From Hyphomicrobiales bacterium (GTDB taxonomy: Bacteria; Pseudomonadota; Alphaproteobacteria; Rhizobiales; Beijerinckiaceae): 64,000 bases of DNA. The stretch covers positions 496,001 through 560,000 of the forward strand of contig CAKNFJ010000002.1 in the NCBI GenBank assembly GCA_930633495.1, in the 5' to 3' direction. The notes under the pieces are model-generated. The model saw only the letters and a list, made by a program, of their open reading frames with translations. It was not told where the DNA came from and did no database searches. Position numbers and translations under genes: made by a program. Below are positions 19,302 to 28,662 of this stretch, in pieces (positions within the stretch are counted from its first letter, which is position 1; each line of letters begins with the position of its first letter).

Positions 19302-19548
19302 GGTTTTCCGTGCGGCGTTCGAAGCGCACACGTCTGACCGGGTTCGCGGCGAGCCGAACTTCTTCACTCGCAGAATGGCTATCCTGCTGGCCGATATGGA
19401 CGGAACGAAACCGCGCGACGCGGTCCTGCGCTGCGAGGCTCTCGGCTTGCTCAGGGTCGGCGCCTGGTCCTGGTTCGTTCGGAACGGCGGTATTACCTCT
19501 GACCAGGTCGAGCAGGTCCGATCTGAAAGGATTCCCGATGTCGCGTGA
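19282..19548 (+). CDS. Small hypothetical protein
   Basis: The start at ATG 19282 has GGAGG six bases upstream, giving 88 residues (MSSMDAEVFRAAFEAH at the N-terminus). It contains a helical stretch and NFFTRRMAILLADMDG. It overlaps both neighbours, so the three genes are tightly packed. No function can be assigned. Confidence 0.6.
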   Translation: MSSMDAEVFRAAFEAHTSDRVRGEPNFFTRRMAILLADMDGTKPRDAVLRCEALGLLRVGAWSWFVRNGGITSDQVEQVRSERIPDVA

Positions 19549-19813
19549 GAAGCTTGTCTTCGACCACATCCCTCAGATGGCCGAGACCTTCGGTGAACCC
19601 TGCAGCAACTGCAATCTCTTCGACGGCCTCTGCCAGAAGGGGCATCGGACGAAGACCGTCGGCATCGCCACCGGGCACATCCCGGAAGCCTATGTGCGCC
19701 GCGTAGGCGGCTGCAGTGACCACGTGTTCCGAGAAGGCGACTGGTACGGCGAGGAGCCTGTCCGGCCGTTCAGTCGCGACTACGGGGGCACGAAGACCAA
19801 TCTGTTGGTCTGA
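19538..19813 (+). CDS. Small Cys-containing protein
   Basis: The ATG at 19538 has AAGGA upstream, giving 91 residues. CSNCNLFDGLC and a later GGCSDHV give four cysteines that could bind zinc or an iron-sulfur cluster. It ends in SRDYGGTKTNLLV. Function is unknown. It overlaps the previous gene by 11 bases. Confidence 0.6.
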   Translation: MSREKLVFDHIPQMAETFGEPCSNCNLFDGLCQKGHRTKTVGIATGHIPEAYVRRVGGCSDHVFREGDWYGEEPVRPFSRDYGGTKTNLLV

Positions 19814-19837
19814 GGTCCCGAGGAGAGTCGTTGGCCG

Positions 19838-20017
19838 TCAGCGCTTCTTCAGCTCTTTCTCAACGGCATCCGCGGATGGTCCTGCCTTCTTGACCGCCGC
19901 TTCGAGCTCCGCCTTCGAGACCCCGAATTTTTCGGTCCAGTAGCGGACCTCGTAGTCCTCGCTCAAGCTGATGCGCGAACGGTCCTGAGGGCCCCGATTG
20001 CTTTTGTCGTCTGCCAT
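19838..20017 (-). CDS. DUF3606 family protein
   Basis: The 59-residue protein reads MADDKSNRGPQDRSRISLSE, then YEVRYWTEKFGVSKAELEAA, and ends KAGPSADAVEKELKKR. These match DUF3606, small proteins common in Hyphomicrobiales and often found on plasmids, with unknown function. GGAGG precedes the chosen ATG; a longer start four codons upstream would swallow that ribosome site. Confidence 0.88.
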   Translation of the reverse strand: MADDKSNRGPQDRSRISLSEDYEVRYWTEKFGVSKAELEAAVKKAGPSADAVEKELKKR

Positions 20018-20231
20018 GCTGGCCTCCATCTATTTCGACGGAATAATCGCCAACGAGCGTCAGGGTTCCTATCTCGCGCTCCGCTAAAGCGGCGGCCGCC
20101 TCTTGGTGCCGAAGGCGCCCCAATCCACGGGTGCGATCGGCGCGCTATTTCGTCCCGCCTATTCCCATAGTAGCCTGATCTCAGTTCGTGGCTAAGCCAC
20201 GCTGAACCACCTACTCTTCGAGCAGGACATC

Positions 20232-21281
20232 ATGAAAATTGTCATCATTGCGGACAAGCTGTCCTCTTTTCGCGTTTGGGCTCTTGCAGCTCGGACCGTT
20301 TTCCCCGAACTCGACCTTCAGCGATCAATCGCTCTCACGATCAACCCATACTCCCAGCGCATCTTCGCGTTCCCCAAGCGGCTGAACGCGTCAGACTTCC
20401 CGTTTGCCGGCCCGCCTTCCTTCACCGAGGTCGACCTGAGCATTCCGGCCACATATCACGGAACGCACGGCGCCGTTTCGACTCCGAAAGTGCGAAATTT
20501 CGACGGAGCACCTATCTCCATGGCTCACTCGGATGTCGTGCGTCGGATGCACGAAGCTGACCTCATCCTGGACGGGGCTGATCCTTGGCCTTCCGACAAA
20601 GCGATGTTTGATTTGATCTGGACACAAACCTTCGGCGACGGGCCTGAACAAACCATCGCGGCCCCCTTCGCGCTTGACCATTCTGCCGGCGTGACAGTTG
20701 CTGCTCTAGAGCTAGCAAACAAAGAGCGGGGTAGGGCAGGGGTTGCTCACTTGATCCGTTACGGCCGATCCAAGTGGCGTTTCCAGTTCGGATTTACGGT
20801 CAACTCCAACGCGATCCTGAAGCCTCTGCAACGAGCTGCGGGTTGCGCGCCAGACGCTCCGCCCTTGTCGCCTTTTTCGCTCCAGCTTCTCTACGCCCTC
20901 AGAGATTCCGGGCCACTGTCGGGAAGCAAAATCGTCGACCTCATGTCGCGGTGGAGCGGATCCGGAAGGTATCCGAAGCGGGGCGATGGCTCTGTCCGCA
21001 TGACCAGCTTCGGCAGCCCTGCATCAAGGTTGCTGATCATCGAGAACCTCCAGAAGGCGGGACTCGTCACCAGCGGAGATTCCGAACCCCTGGAGGTTTC
21101 TCCGACCGGCAGTCGACTTCTCGAAATGCTTCATCCCGATTGCCAAGATCCCGACTTGTCGTTCAGGCTCGACGAGTGGTTCAGACTCCCGGAGCCGGAA
21201 GCGCAAATGAAGGTCGATCGCTACCTTCGAACGTTCTTCGGCAAGCAGATGCGTTTCCAGGGAGGCCTGTCGATCGGCTGA
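20232..21281 (+). CDS. TOPRIM-like protein with winged-helix C-terminus
   Basis: The 349-residue protein starts MKIVIIADKLSSFRVWALAA, like the first strand of a type IA topoisomerase TOPRIM domain. An acidic motif DLILDGADPWPSD at about 112-124 could be the DxD metal site. The C-terminal half has a winged-helix-like part (LQLLYALRDSGPLSGSKIVD) and the segment LEVSPTGSRLLEMLHPDC, similar to topoisomerase IA cleavage-domain ends. An active-site tyrosine cannot be pinned down. It may be a topoisomerase-like or primase-like protein; an unrelated nucleotide-binding protein remains possible. Confidence 0.5.
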   Translation: MKIVIIADKLSSFRVWALAARTVFPELDLQRSIALTINPYSQRIFAFPKRLNASDFPFAGPPSFTEVDLSIPATYHGTHGAVSTPKVRNFDGAPISMAHSDVVRRMHEADLILDGADPWPSDKAMFDLIWTQTFGDGPEQTIAAPFALDHSAGVTVAALELANKERGRAGVAHLIRYGRSKWRFQFGFTVNSNAILKPLQRAAGCAPDAPPLSPFSLQLLYALRDSGPLSGSKIVDLMSRWSGSGRYPKRGDGSVRMTSFGSPASRLLIIENLQKAGLVTSGDSEPLEVSPTGSRLLEMLHPDCQDPDLSFRLDEWFRLPEPEAQMKVDRYLRTFFGKQMRFQGGLSIG

Positions 21282-21376
21282 GTAACCCACTCGCCTGCAC
21301 CATCAAAATCTCCCCACTTCTGTCCGTCGCTCGCCGCGCCAGGTTCAAGCGGCGAGCCTGCCGGTGATCCACTATT

Positions 21377-21748
21377 TCACTGCAGGCGCACGCCCGGCGG
21401 AGGGATTCGAGACTGCATCTCGATCCGCTTCTCTTCCGTGCCAGGCTTTCCTTCGCGCATGCGCACCGTGCTGTCCGCGCTCATGGCATTCGCAGCGAGC
21501 ACAGGTTGGATTGCCGCGAACATGGCTTCCGCGCTCTGCCCGTAGATATAGATGCTGGCGCCAGTCAGCCCGCCGCCCGTCTCTGGTCCGAGCATCAGAC
21601 CGAGATCATGGCCGTCGACTGCTCCAAGGTCATTCAGCGCGGCGGCGAGCTCTGCCTCGAGGCTTACAATTTCGGAGACGACATCCGCATCTGGCAGAGA
21701 CGAGCGTGGGATTTCGATGATGAGGGCGTGCTCGGTCGGATCTGCCAT
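21377..21748 (-). CDS. Hypothetical protein, 123 residues
   Basis: The start ATG 21748 has GAGAG upstream. The sequence HALIIEIPRSSLPDADVVSE and DLGLMLGPETGGGLTGASIY suggest a small alpha/beta domain of the ferredoxin type. The C-terminus is RIPPPGVRLQ, similar to LPGVRL on the HNH-RNA ligase protein. No recognised family. Confidence 0.65.
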   Translation of the reverse strand: MADPTEHALIIEIPRSSLPDADVVSEIVSLEAELAAALNDLGAVDGHDLGLMLGPETGGGLTGASIYIYGQSAEAMFAAIQPVLAANAMSADSTVRMREGKPGTEEKRIEMQSRIPPPGVRLQ

Positions 21749-21895
21749 GGCTCTCGCTCGCGAGTGGGAGCCATATAATTGCCCGTCGACAGCAGTCGAT
21801 CAACGGTGAGAAATATGAGCGCGGGTCGCAGAGGATGACAGCAATACGTTGTCCGATGCACACATAGGTCGCAGATGGGCTTCGCCCTTGCAGGC

Positions 21896-22924
21896 TCAGC
21901 CCATCTCAGGGGCAGGCGCGAGGGTCGGCGCCGGCGTCGCCGCGGCGTAGAGGCGAGCCAGCATCTTGTCCTGCGTCTGGGCGATGCGCTGGAGCTTCGC
22001 GATCGCAGTCGGCGACAGGCGCATCATGTTGTCGACCCAGGCCTCGCCGAGGTGCTGCAGCTCCTCCTTCATGTTGCCAGTCCGGCGATGGAAGGCGGAG
22101 AAGAGGGCAAGGCGCGCGGCGTGGATCGGCAGCGTATCCCTGGCGTACTTCTCGATCCAGTCGACACCGGTGCCGTTTGGCACGACCTCATCGAGACCGC
22201 CGGCCTCGAAGAACGCACGCGCGGTCAATTCGTCGCCCGAATGGAGCAGCTTCAACGCCGCGCTGTTGCCCATCTTGCGGCCGAGCACCGCGATCGCCGT
22301 GATCGGGAAGTGGTTGAACTTGACCTCCGGGTAGCTGAAGGACGCCTGCTCTTCGGCGATCATCAGGTTGCAGGAGCGGGGCGCGTCGATCCCGCCTCCG
22401 ATCGCCTTGGCATGGATCGTCGAGAGCGTGATCGTCAGCCCGCCCAGGCAGCTGGCGTTGCGCGCGGCGTCCTCGCCCGAGACCCGTGCGTATTCCAGCA
22501 TTGCCGGTCGATCGTTCTTGGCCAGGCAGTCGAGATAGAAATCGAGATCGCCGCCGAGCGTGAAGATAGGGCCGCGTCCGCGGAAGGCGAGGAACCGCAC
22601 GGGGCAGTCGAGGTAGCGGGTGCCCCACAAATCCATGATCGCCTGCTGCACCTTCCCGAGGCTGTTGAGCAGCTCGAAGGTGAAGATCGGCTTCGGCTCG
22701 GGGACGATGGTCACCCAGAGGAGGCTCAGATCGGAGACGAAATCGAGCTCGACTTGCGGCAGATGTCCGGCGTGCTGACGGATCATTCCGACGACGTCCT
22801 CGGCGAGCTGCGCCGGATTGGCTGCGACGGACTTGAGCAAGGCTGACCCCCAGGCAAACATCGACCAACCGGGCGATTCCCAGCGATCCGTCCAAAGGAT
22901 CGATTCCACATTCCTATCCGTCAA
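21896..22924 (-). CDS. RpfF-like crotonase (DSF synthase family), Asp variant
   Basis: It is a crotonase of 342 residues if the TTG at 22924 is used; an ATG 21 codons in is an alternative, since the TTG lacks a ribosome site. FTLGGDLDFYLDCL matches the RpfF signature FNLGGDL. The region HAKAIGGGIDAPRSCNLMIA with SYPEVKF equals the RpfF active site, but the first catalytic Glu is Asp180. The second, Glu200, is kept with the same 20-residue spacing. The C-terminal helix EAWVDNMMRLSPTAIAKL also matches RpfF. RpfF makes cis-2-unsaturated fatty-acid signals from acyl-ACP. Activity of the Asp form is uncertain. It ends APAPEMG. Confidence 0.82.
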   Translation of the reverse strand: MTDRNVESILWTDRWESPGWSMFAWGSALLKSVAANPAQLAEDVVGMIRQHAGHLPQVELDFVSDLSLLWVTIVPEPKPIFTFELLNSLGKVQQAIMDLWGTRYLDCPVRFLAFRGRGPIFTLGGDLDFYLDCLAKNDRPAMLEYARVSGEDAARNASCLGGLTITLSTIHAKAIGGGIDAPRSCNLMIAEEQASFSYPEVKFNHFPITAIAVLGRKMGNSAALKLLHSGDELTARAFFEAGGLDEVVPNGTGVDWIEKYARDTLPIHAARLALFSAFHRRTGNMKEELQHLGEAWVDNMMRLSPTAIAKLQRIAQTQDKMLARLYAAATPAPTLAPAPEMG

Positions 22925-23152
22925 GCACGCACATGCGAAATGGTGCGTCTCCGTCCAAGGATTTCTACCGGACCACCCGCCAATCCTATCAGAGCGGGCT
23001 GCAACCGCGGATCAGACTCACTCGCCGCGCCGTCAACATCACGAAATCCGTGGGCGAGCACGAAGGATAGCTCGCGACATTCAATGATTGAGGCGAGCCT
23101 ATCATGAATTGCGGTCGCGAATCCTCGCGGCGCTTCATGACCTGGCTGAATC

Positions 23153-24112
23153 ATGCGAGCTCTTGATCTCTTTTGCGGCGGAGGCCTTTCCTCAGTAGGC
23201 GCCCACGCTGCCGGCTTCACCACCGTCGCCGGCGTCGACTTCAATCCGCACGCTCTGTCGGCCTTCGGCGTGAACAATCCTCAGGCCCGCACCTATTGCG
23301 CGCGTGTCGAGGAAATCGACATCCCGGCCCTTTCCGACGAGATCGGCCCGATCGACGCCATCATCGCGAGCCCGGCGTGCACCGATCACAGCCGCGCCAA
23401 GGGCAGCCGCCCCCGCGACCTGGTCAACATGGAGACAGCGCTTGCGGTGCTGCCCTATGCCCGTCGCATGCTTCCTCCGATCCTGGTGATCGAGAACGTT
23501 CGCGAGATGCGGAATTGGCGCGGCTATCCGGAGCTGCTGCAGGGTCTGCGCGACATCGGCTACGGGGTCTCAGAGCACGTTCTGGATGCCAGCGACTATG
23601 GCGTCCCGCAGACCCGCACGCGCCTCTTCATCGTCTGCCTGCTCGGGCGCGCGGCACCGCTAACGATACCAGCACTCCGCACCGGCCGCCCCACCGTGCT
23701 CTCGATCCTGGATCCGAAGGGAACCTGGAAGACGCGCCCTCTAGCCGAGAAGGTCAAGGCGACGCGCGATCGCGTCGAAAAGGCCTTCGAGGCTCTCGGC
23801 CACGACAAATCGTTCCTGACGGTTTTTTACGGCAGCGATGGCCTCGGCTATCTCCCCCTGGATCGCCAGCTGCGGACGATTACCACGCTCGGCAGATTCG
23901 CGCTGGTTGAGCCCGGCCCGGATGGTCACACGATCCGAATGCTCCAGATCCCGGAGTTGAAGCGCGCCATGGGAGTGCCGGAGACCTTCCACGCCGGCAG
24001 CGGATCGAAGCGCGAACAGATCCGTGTCATCGGTAACGGGGTCTGCGCGCCGGTGATGGAGGCTATCCTGACACACTGCCGGGATCTGATCCGACCGGCG
24101 CTTGCCGCGTAG
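23153..24112 (+). CDS. DNA C5-cytosine methyltransferase
   Basis: The 319-residue protein has motif I LDLFCGGGLSS (4-14), motif IV SPACTDHS with catalytic Cys76, motif VI VIENV (112-116), motif VIII QTRTR (153-157) and a late GNGVCAPVMEAI motif X. The Pro-Cys of the usual PCQ is replaced by PAC, as in a subgroup with SPECTNHS-like motifs. No restriction enzyme gene lies nearby, so it is probably solitary. It could protect the element from host restriction during transfer. The start has a weak ribosome site. Confidence 0.92.
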   Translation: MRALDLFCGGGLSSVGAHAAGFTTVAGVDFNPHALSAFGVNNPQARTYCARVEEIDIPALSDEIGPIDAIIASPACTDHSRAKGSRPRDLVNMETALAVLPYARRMLPPILVIENVREMRNWRGYPELLQGLRDIGYGVSEHVLDASDYGVPQTRTRLFIVCLLGRAAPLTIPALRTGRPTVLSILDPKGTWKTRPLAEKVKATRDRVEKAFEALGHDKSFLTVFYGSDGLGYLPLDRQLRTITTLGRFALVEPGPDGHTIRMLQIPELKRAMGVPETFHAGSGSKREQIRVIGNGVCAPVMEAILTHCRDLIRPALAA

Positions 24113-24163
24113 CTGGTGACTTTCAAGGTCATGATCCAAACCGCTCCTCAAGGAGATTGGATC

Positions 24164-24565
24164 ATGACCAGGAACGCCGGACCCTATTGGGGGGATCAAC
24201 TGCAGCTCGACACCTGCGAGGACGCGCCCTTTGCAGGATACGCGCCCTTCCAGCTGCGGCCCGATCACGCTGGACTGCGACTGCTGTTCGGCTCGCACCG
24301 TGTTCGCGCCACGCGCATTCTCGTGCAGAACGGCCTGACGCCCAGGGCCTGGATCCAGTTCGAGGCCGGCGGCTGCGTCTGCCTTTCCGCTCTCGACGAC
24401 GACTTTCTCGAAACCCTGTCCGCAACCGGCCGCTGCCACATCATCGCCCGGAGCGCTGATGACGACCGATACTGGATTCCGGTCTGTTCCGGCCGTTACG
24501 GCCCCGCGCAGCATCTCTCCGGCGGAATCTTTGCATCCCTGAATCCTTTGATGGCTGCATACTGA
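24164..24565 (+). CDS. Hypothetical protein, 133 residues
   Basis: The start ATG 24164 has AAGGAG eight bases upstream. The protein appears strand-rich (LRLLFGSHRVRATRILVQNG, then AWIQFEAGGCVCLSALDD). No signal peptide and no recognised family. It lies 51 bases after the methyltransferase and may be co-transcribed. Confidence 0.65.
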   Translation: MTRNAGPYWGDQLQLDTCEDAPFAGYAPFQLRPDHAGLRLLFGSHRVRATRILVQNGLTPRAWIQFEAGGCVCLSALDDDFLETLSATGRCHIIARSADDDRYWIPVCSGRYGPAQHLSGGIFASLNPLMAAY

Positions 24566-24696
24566 CGCCGTCATCCACGGGCGTGAAGCTATCTTGACTC
24601 ATTCCTTGTTCCGGTTGCGCCGGAAGGGTGCTTGATTGGTTCCAAGGCGACCCGCTCGCCTGCGATCCGCTGATCATCCAGATCAAGGATAAGATC

Positions 24697-24984
24697 ATGA
24701 AGACCTTCCTGATGATGCTTTGCATCCCTCTGACTACCGGCGCCGGCGCACTCGCGTACGTCGGGCTCGACAGCTGGAGCAACACTCGCCAGAACGAGAA
24801 AAATACCGAGATTTTCGCCAATCAGGAGGTCGCGACCGCGGTCGCTGCCGCCGGCTACCGGCTCAAGGCCACGTTCGGCCAGCCGATCGTGGCCTACTGC
24901 GACCGCCGCGATGACACCGGTCCTCTGCCGTGCGATCCCTTCCCCACTTTTCGCGGCATCGACATCCGCGTTGCCAGTCGCTAA
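24697..24984 (+). CDS. Small exported or membrane-anchored protein
   Basis: The start ATG 24697 has AAGGATA upstream, giving 95 residues. Residues 1-20 (MKTFLMMLCIPLTTGAGALA) form a signal peptide or anchor. The rest is small and periplasmic, with two cysteines (AYCDRRDDTGPLPCDPF) that may form a disulfide. Function unknown. Confidence 0.6.
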   Translation: MKTFLMMLCIPLTTGAGALAYVGLDSWSNTRQNEKNTEIFANQEVATAVAAAGYRLKATFGQPIVAYCDRRDDTGPLPCDPFPTFRGIDIRVASR

Positions 24985-24998
24985 GCGCGCGTGCCACG

Positions 24999-25026
24999 CA
25001 AGGTGCGTCTCAGAGGGCGCACCTTG
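24999..25026. terminator. Hairpin between convergent genes
   Basis: CAAGGTGCG (24999-25007) pairs with CGCACCTTG (25018-25026) through nine base pairs and a 10-base loop. It lies between the ends of two convergent genes and may act as a two-way terminator, though it has no T-run. Confidence 0.55.
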
Positions 25027-25045
25027 GGGCCGACGCTTTATCAGC

Positions 25046-28000
25046 TTAGGCCACGGTCGTGATCCTGGCCGCTAGCCGCCTGAAGTAGCCGGCCTCCTCC
25101 CAGACAGTCCGGTTGCCTACGACATAGAAGTTAGTTTTTGCCCTGGTAACCGCGAGGTTCAACAGGTTTACCTGCCCGCCCGCCCACGCCCTGGCACCGC
25201 CATTTGCCGGCATCGGCGCGCCGAGCACCATGATCACGCTGTCTGCCTCGCGCCCCTGGACGGTGTGAACGGTGCCGATCCGCTCCTTCACCCATTCCGC
25301 CGGCTTCTCCGTCCATCTCCGCAGCGCGCCGGAACGCAGCACCAGCTCGCGCAGCCGCTTCGACACCACGGTGAAGGGTGTCACGATGTACAGATCGAGC
25401 GTGTCCAGGCCCGCCCGATCGAGCCGATGCAGCAGCTGCACCACCGCCTCGCCCTCCGCTTCGCACCATTTGTCGACGGTATGTGAGGAGCGCACGTCAA
25501 TCCAATGCGACGGCCCGAGAATGGATCGGATGTCGGAGTGCCCCGGCTGGACCGCATGGACCATCAGGCCGGCATAGGCGATCTCATTCGCGATCGAGAA
25601 CATTGGATCCGCACACCGACGATGAACGAGGAGCGGGAAACCAACGTCCACCGAGCCCTCGTCCTTTTCGAAAGTCGTGCCCCAGCGCGATGTCGCGTCG
25701 GCCAGTGACTGCACCGATGACGCAGGCGCGCTCCATTTGTCGGAATCGATCCCGAAATCGCGACAGATCGCTTCTGTGAGCGCGGTCGGCAGCGAATTGA
25801 CGGGTTCGATCTGCTGCGGATCGCCCACGATGATCGCGTTCTTTACGCGCGCTAACGCACCCACGGCCGCTTGCGGGGCGGCCTGACCGGCCTCGTCGAC
25901 GAGCATCCACCCGAGCGCCTCGGCATCGAGGTGGCCGAGCATCCGCTCGGCCGACGCGAAGGTGGTCGACAACACCGGGACCACCAGGAACAGGCTCGAC
26001 CAGAGATCCGGCATCATCGGGTTGATCTTTTCCGACCATGCGAGACCGCTGCCGAAGGTCTGGAACAGGACTTCCAGATTATCGCGCAGAGGCTTAGCGG
26101 CCGCGCCGGCGAACGCCTTGTGGAGCGCCAGCGCGAGCTCGAAAACCTCGTCACGCTTCCGGTGGAGCTCGTCGCTGATCCAAGGCGAGTCGAGCTGGAT
26201 CTCTTCTCGGCTTCGGGCGAAGAAGGCCGTGTCGACGATCCGGTCCCCGGCGATGGCGCGCATTCCCGCAGCCTGCTCTGCCGCATGGCGCACCAACTTC
26301 TCGATGTCGATATAGCTACTCCGGGCTGCCTTCAGATCAACTTCGGCGTCCTCGGCAGCCTTCGCCGCGAGTGCCCGTACTCCAACGGCCTGAAGCACCT
26401 GGTTGTGGGCGCCGATCGCCTGCTTGCTGTATTCGAGGCTCTCATCCAGCCAGCGGCGAAATGCCTTCGTGCGGAAGAGCTTCGCGAGAGGTCCCGGGCT
26501 GGTTTGTGCGAACAGCTTCTGAGCGGCTTCAACCTGCTTCAGCCGCGCCTCGTGCAGCGCGATCTGCTCCTGCCATTTCCCAACATTGGCAACGGCACCG
26601 CTGTGCTTCACTTGTGCGGCAGCGATCCCCGCCTCCGCCTCTTTTAGAGGCTGCTTGAGCTCTTCGAATTTACCGAGCGCTCTGCGGCCCTCCTCCAGCT
26701 TCATGAGCAGGCCAGCGACCTCGCTGTACGCTTTGACGAATCGATCCCGCGCCACGCGCCAGCGCCGCAGCGCCTCTGCATGATCCGCGGGAGGATCCTC
26801 CTGCAGCACGATCTTCGGGCGCCTCTTCCGGACTTCACCCGTTTTCGGGTCAGCAGGTTCATCGATGAGCTGCCGAAATCCCGCGGCCTCGGCGAGATAG
26901 GTTCTCAGGCCATGGTCCTTGTCGATCCAAGCCCGCTGACGGAAGATCCGGCGATTTGAGGATTTCCCCATCACCGCCGCGACGAGGCCCCAGGTGCTCT
27001 CGTCGCCGGCGACATGGTCGCTCACCGTCTTGAAGTAGCGCATCTCGGGCGCATCGGCCGCGATAGACTTCAGCGAGGGAAGCTCGCGACTGACGTTCTC
27101 CACGGCAGCATTGTTGGTCGAGGCGACGAGAATCTCGAACCCGCGCAGGCTCGGCGCCAGGCGCGAAACCGTGAGGCGCGACTGGCCGGACTTATGAAAG
27201 GTGCCGGTCGTGAACGCCTTGGCCGGATCGTCGAATTCGGACATCGCCTTTGCGCGATCGACCACGAGCCCCGCAACCGCATCGCGCAGCAAGGTTGTCT
27301 TTCCAGTGCCAGGGGGCCCATTCACCGCAAGGATGCCGGACTTCGAGGCCTGGTTTACCGCGAGATTCACAGCGGCCTGCTGGAGCAGCACGAGGGGGTG
27401 ACGCCCCTTCGCCGGCCAGCGCCCCTTCGGCATCAGGATCGGCGAAAGCGTCGAGGCGAGAAGCTGGTCGTCCTTGAGCACGTCCTCGCGCGCCGGCGGG
27501 GCAATCACGCCGAGATAGTGCTTGAGCGCGTTTGGAAGCTTGCCCGCGGCCTCCAGCTGGGCGGCCTCAGCCAGATGGGTGAGATAAAAGCTCCCGAGCA
27601 ATGGCGGCTCCGGAGGCTCTTTCGAGAATTCGAAGTGATACACCCGGATGGCGAAGGACGGCCTCACGACATGGCTCGGATGGAGCCCGAGCTCGTCGAC
27701 CAGCCAATCGAACGCATCGGCGATCACCGCATAGGTCAGCGGCATGACCTGCAAATCTTCGTCTTTGATGCGCAGCTTCTCGCCGAGCTGCGAAGCGAGT
27801 TCGCCCTCGGCCTTCTGCCAGCCGCCCAGTGCCGAGAGATCGCGATCGAGAGCCTTCGGAAGCCCCCAGGCGAAGCTCGAAATCGCGATCGGGAGCTCTT
27901 CCTGCGGCACGCCGTGCGCGTCGATCGTGACGGCGGCGATCGGCGCGAAGCCCTTGGCCTCTTGCCTATCCGCATTTTTGTCTTCGAAGGCTGTCAGCAG

Positions 28001-28519
28001 GGATTTGGTCGCCGAATCCATCCGGACGGACCCGAGGATCAGTTGGTAGAACAACTTGGTCTTCGGGCGCCCGTTGAGGAGGTATCCTTCGCCTTCGCCA
28101 GCCCAAGGCTCGCGCTTGTTGAAGTTGGCGATGCGCTTCTCGTCATCATCGGCGAGCGCCTTCGGGTACAGGTACGTCGTGGGCGACAGCACTTCGAGGG
28201 CGGTCCAGGCCGACAGGATATCGGCGGGCTTGTCGTCAATCGCTCGCTTCGGGGACGGCTTCCTAGACGGATCCGGCGTCCACGCCGCGATTCCCTTGGC
28301 GATAGACGCGTTGCGTTGGTCACCGCTCGCTGGCGACGGTCTCCTGATCGGCGGCGGTCGAGGGTTGAGGAGCGTTCTCGTCACGGCCGCGGCTTTGGCC
28401 GCTGGCGGCTGCGGCCGGGGCTTTGGGAACGTGACCTTCGCCCCTCCTGCCTCACTCGTAGCATCGGGCGAGGTGTCGCCGTGGATCGGGGATGGTTTGT
28501 CGTCGGAACGGTCGGCCAT
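25046..28519 (-). CDS. Large superfamily 1 helicase (UPF1/DNA2-like)
   Basis: The 1157-residue protein has a disordered Pro-rich N-terminus (1-100). Walker A is GPPGTGKTT (401-409). A long helical insert with coiled-coil character (about 560-720) separates this from motif II DEAGQA, near residue 870. Then follow motif III GDPQQI, motif V VHTVQGREADSVIMV and motif VI LAVTRAKTNFYVVG. The order matches SF1B helicases of the UPF1/DNA2 group. It likely unwinds DNA or RNA; a role in defence or element replication is possible. Start codon choice is uncertain because the ribosome site is weak. Confidence 0.9.
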   Translation of the reverse strand: MADRSDDKPSPIHGDTSPDATSEAGGAKVTFPKPRPQPPAAKAAAVTRTLLNPRPPPIRRPSPASGDQRNASIAKGIAAWTPDPSRKPSPKRAIDDKPADILSAWTALEVLSPTTYLYPKALADDDEKRIANFNKREPWAGEGEGYLLNGRPKTKLFYQLILGSVRMDSATKSLLTAFEDKNADRQEAKGFAPIAAVTIDAHGVPQEELPIAISSFAWGLPKALDRDLSALGGWQKAEGELASQLGEKLRIKDEDLQVMPLTYAVIADAFDWLVDELGLHPSHVVRPSFAIRVYHFEFSKEPPEPPLLGSFYLTHLAEAAQLEAAGKLPNALKHYLGVIAPPAREDVLKDDQLLASTLSPILMPKGRWPAKGRHPLVLLQQAAVNLAVNQASKSGILAVNGPPGTGKTTLLRDAVAGLVVDRAKAMSEFDDPAKAFTTGTFHKSGQSRLTVSRLAPSLRGFEILVASTNNAAVENVSRELPSLKSIAADAPEMRYFKTVSDHVAGDESTWGLVAAVMGKSSNRRIFRQRAWIDKDHGLRTYLAEAAGFRQLIDEPADPKTGEVRKRRPKIVLQEDPPADHAEALRRWRVARDRFVKAYSEVAGLLMKLEEGRRALGKFEELKQPLKEAEAGIAAAQVKHSGAVANVGKWQEQIALHEARLKQVEAAQKLFAQTSPGPLAKLFRTKAFRRWLDESLEYSKQAIGAHNQVLQAVGVRALAAKAAEDAEVDLKAARSSYIDIEKLVRHAAEQAAGMRAIAGDRIVDTAFFARSREEIQLDSPWISDELHRKRDEVFELALALHKAFAGAAAKPLRDNLEVLFQTFGSGLAWSEKINPMMPDLWSSLFLVVPVLSTTFASAERMLGHLDAEALGWMLVDEAGQAAPQAAVGALARVKNAIIVGDPQQIEPVNSLPTALTEAICRDFGIDSDKWSAPASSVQSLADATSRWGTTFEKDEGSVDVGFPLLVHRRCADPMFSIANEIAYAGLMVHAVQPGHSDIRSILGPSHWIDVRSSHTVDKWCEAEGEAVVQLLHRLDRAGLDTLDLYIVTPFTVVSKRLRELVLRSGALRRWTEKPAEWVKERIGTVHTVQGREADSVIMVLGAPMPANGGARAWAGGQVNLLNLAVTRAKTNFYVVGNRTVWEEAGYFRRLAARITTVA

Positions 28520-28662
28520 CCCAGCAGGAGTAGGCGATTCCTGAGAAAGGTCGATAGCGCTCAGCGAGAAAAGGCAGCCAGATCCACTGACTGCGGTCTC
28601 ATTCCTTGCGCGTTGGTCATCGAGAAATGAACAGGACGCCGCAGGACGATTTCCCAGGTGCC

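Noticed and set aside
27014..28630. Long plus-strand open frame opposite the SF1 helicase gene (538 codons)
   Set aside because: It is antisense to a gene with clear helicase motifs. Its sequence is Arg/Leu/His-rich and typical of shadow frames in GC-rich DNA.
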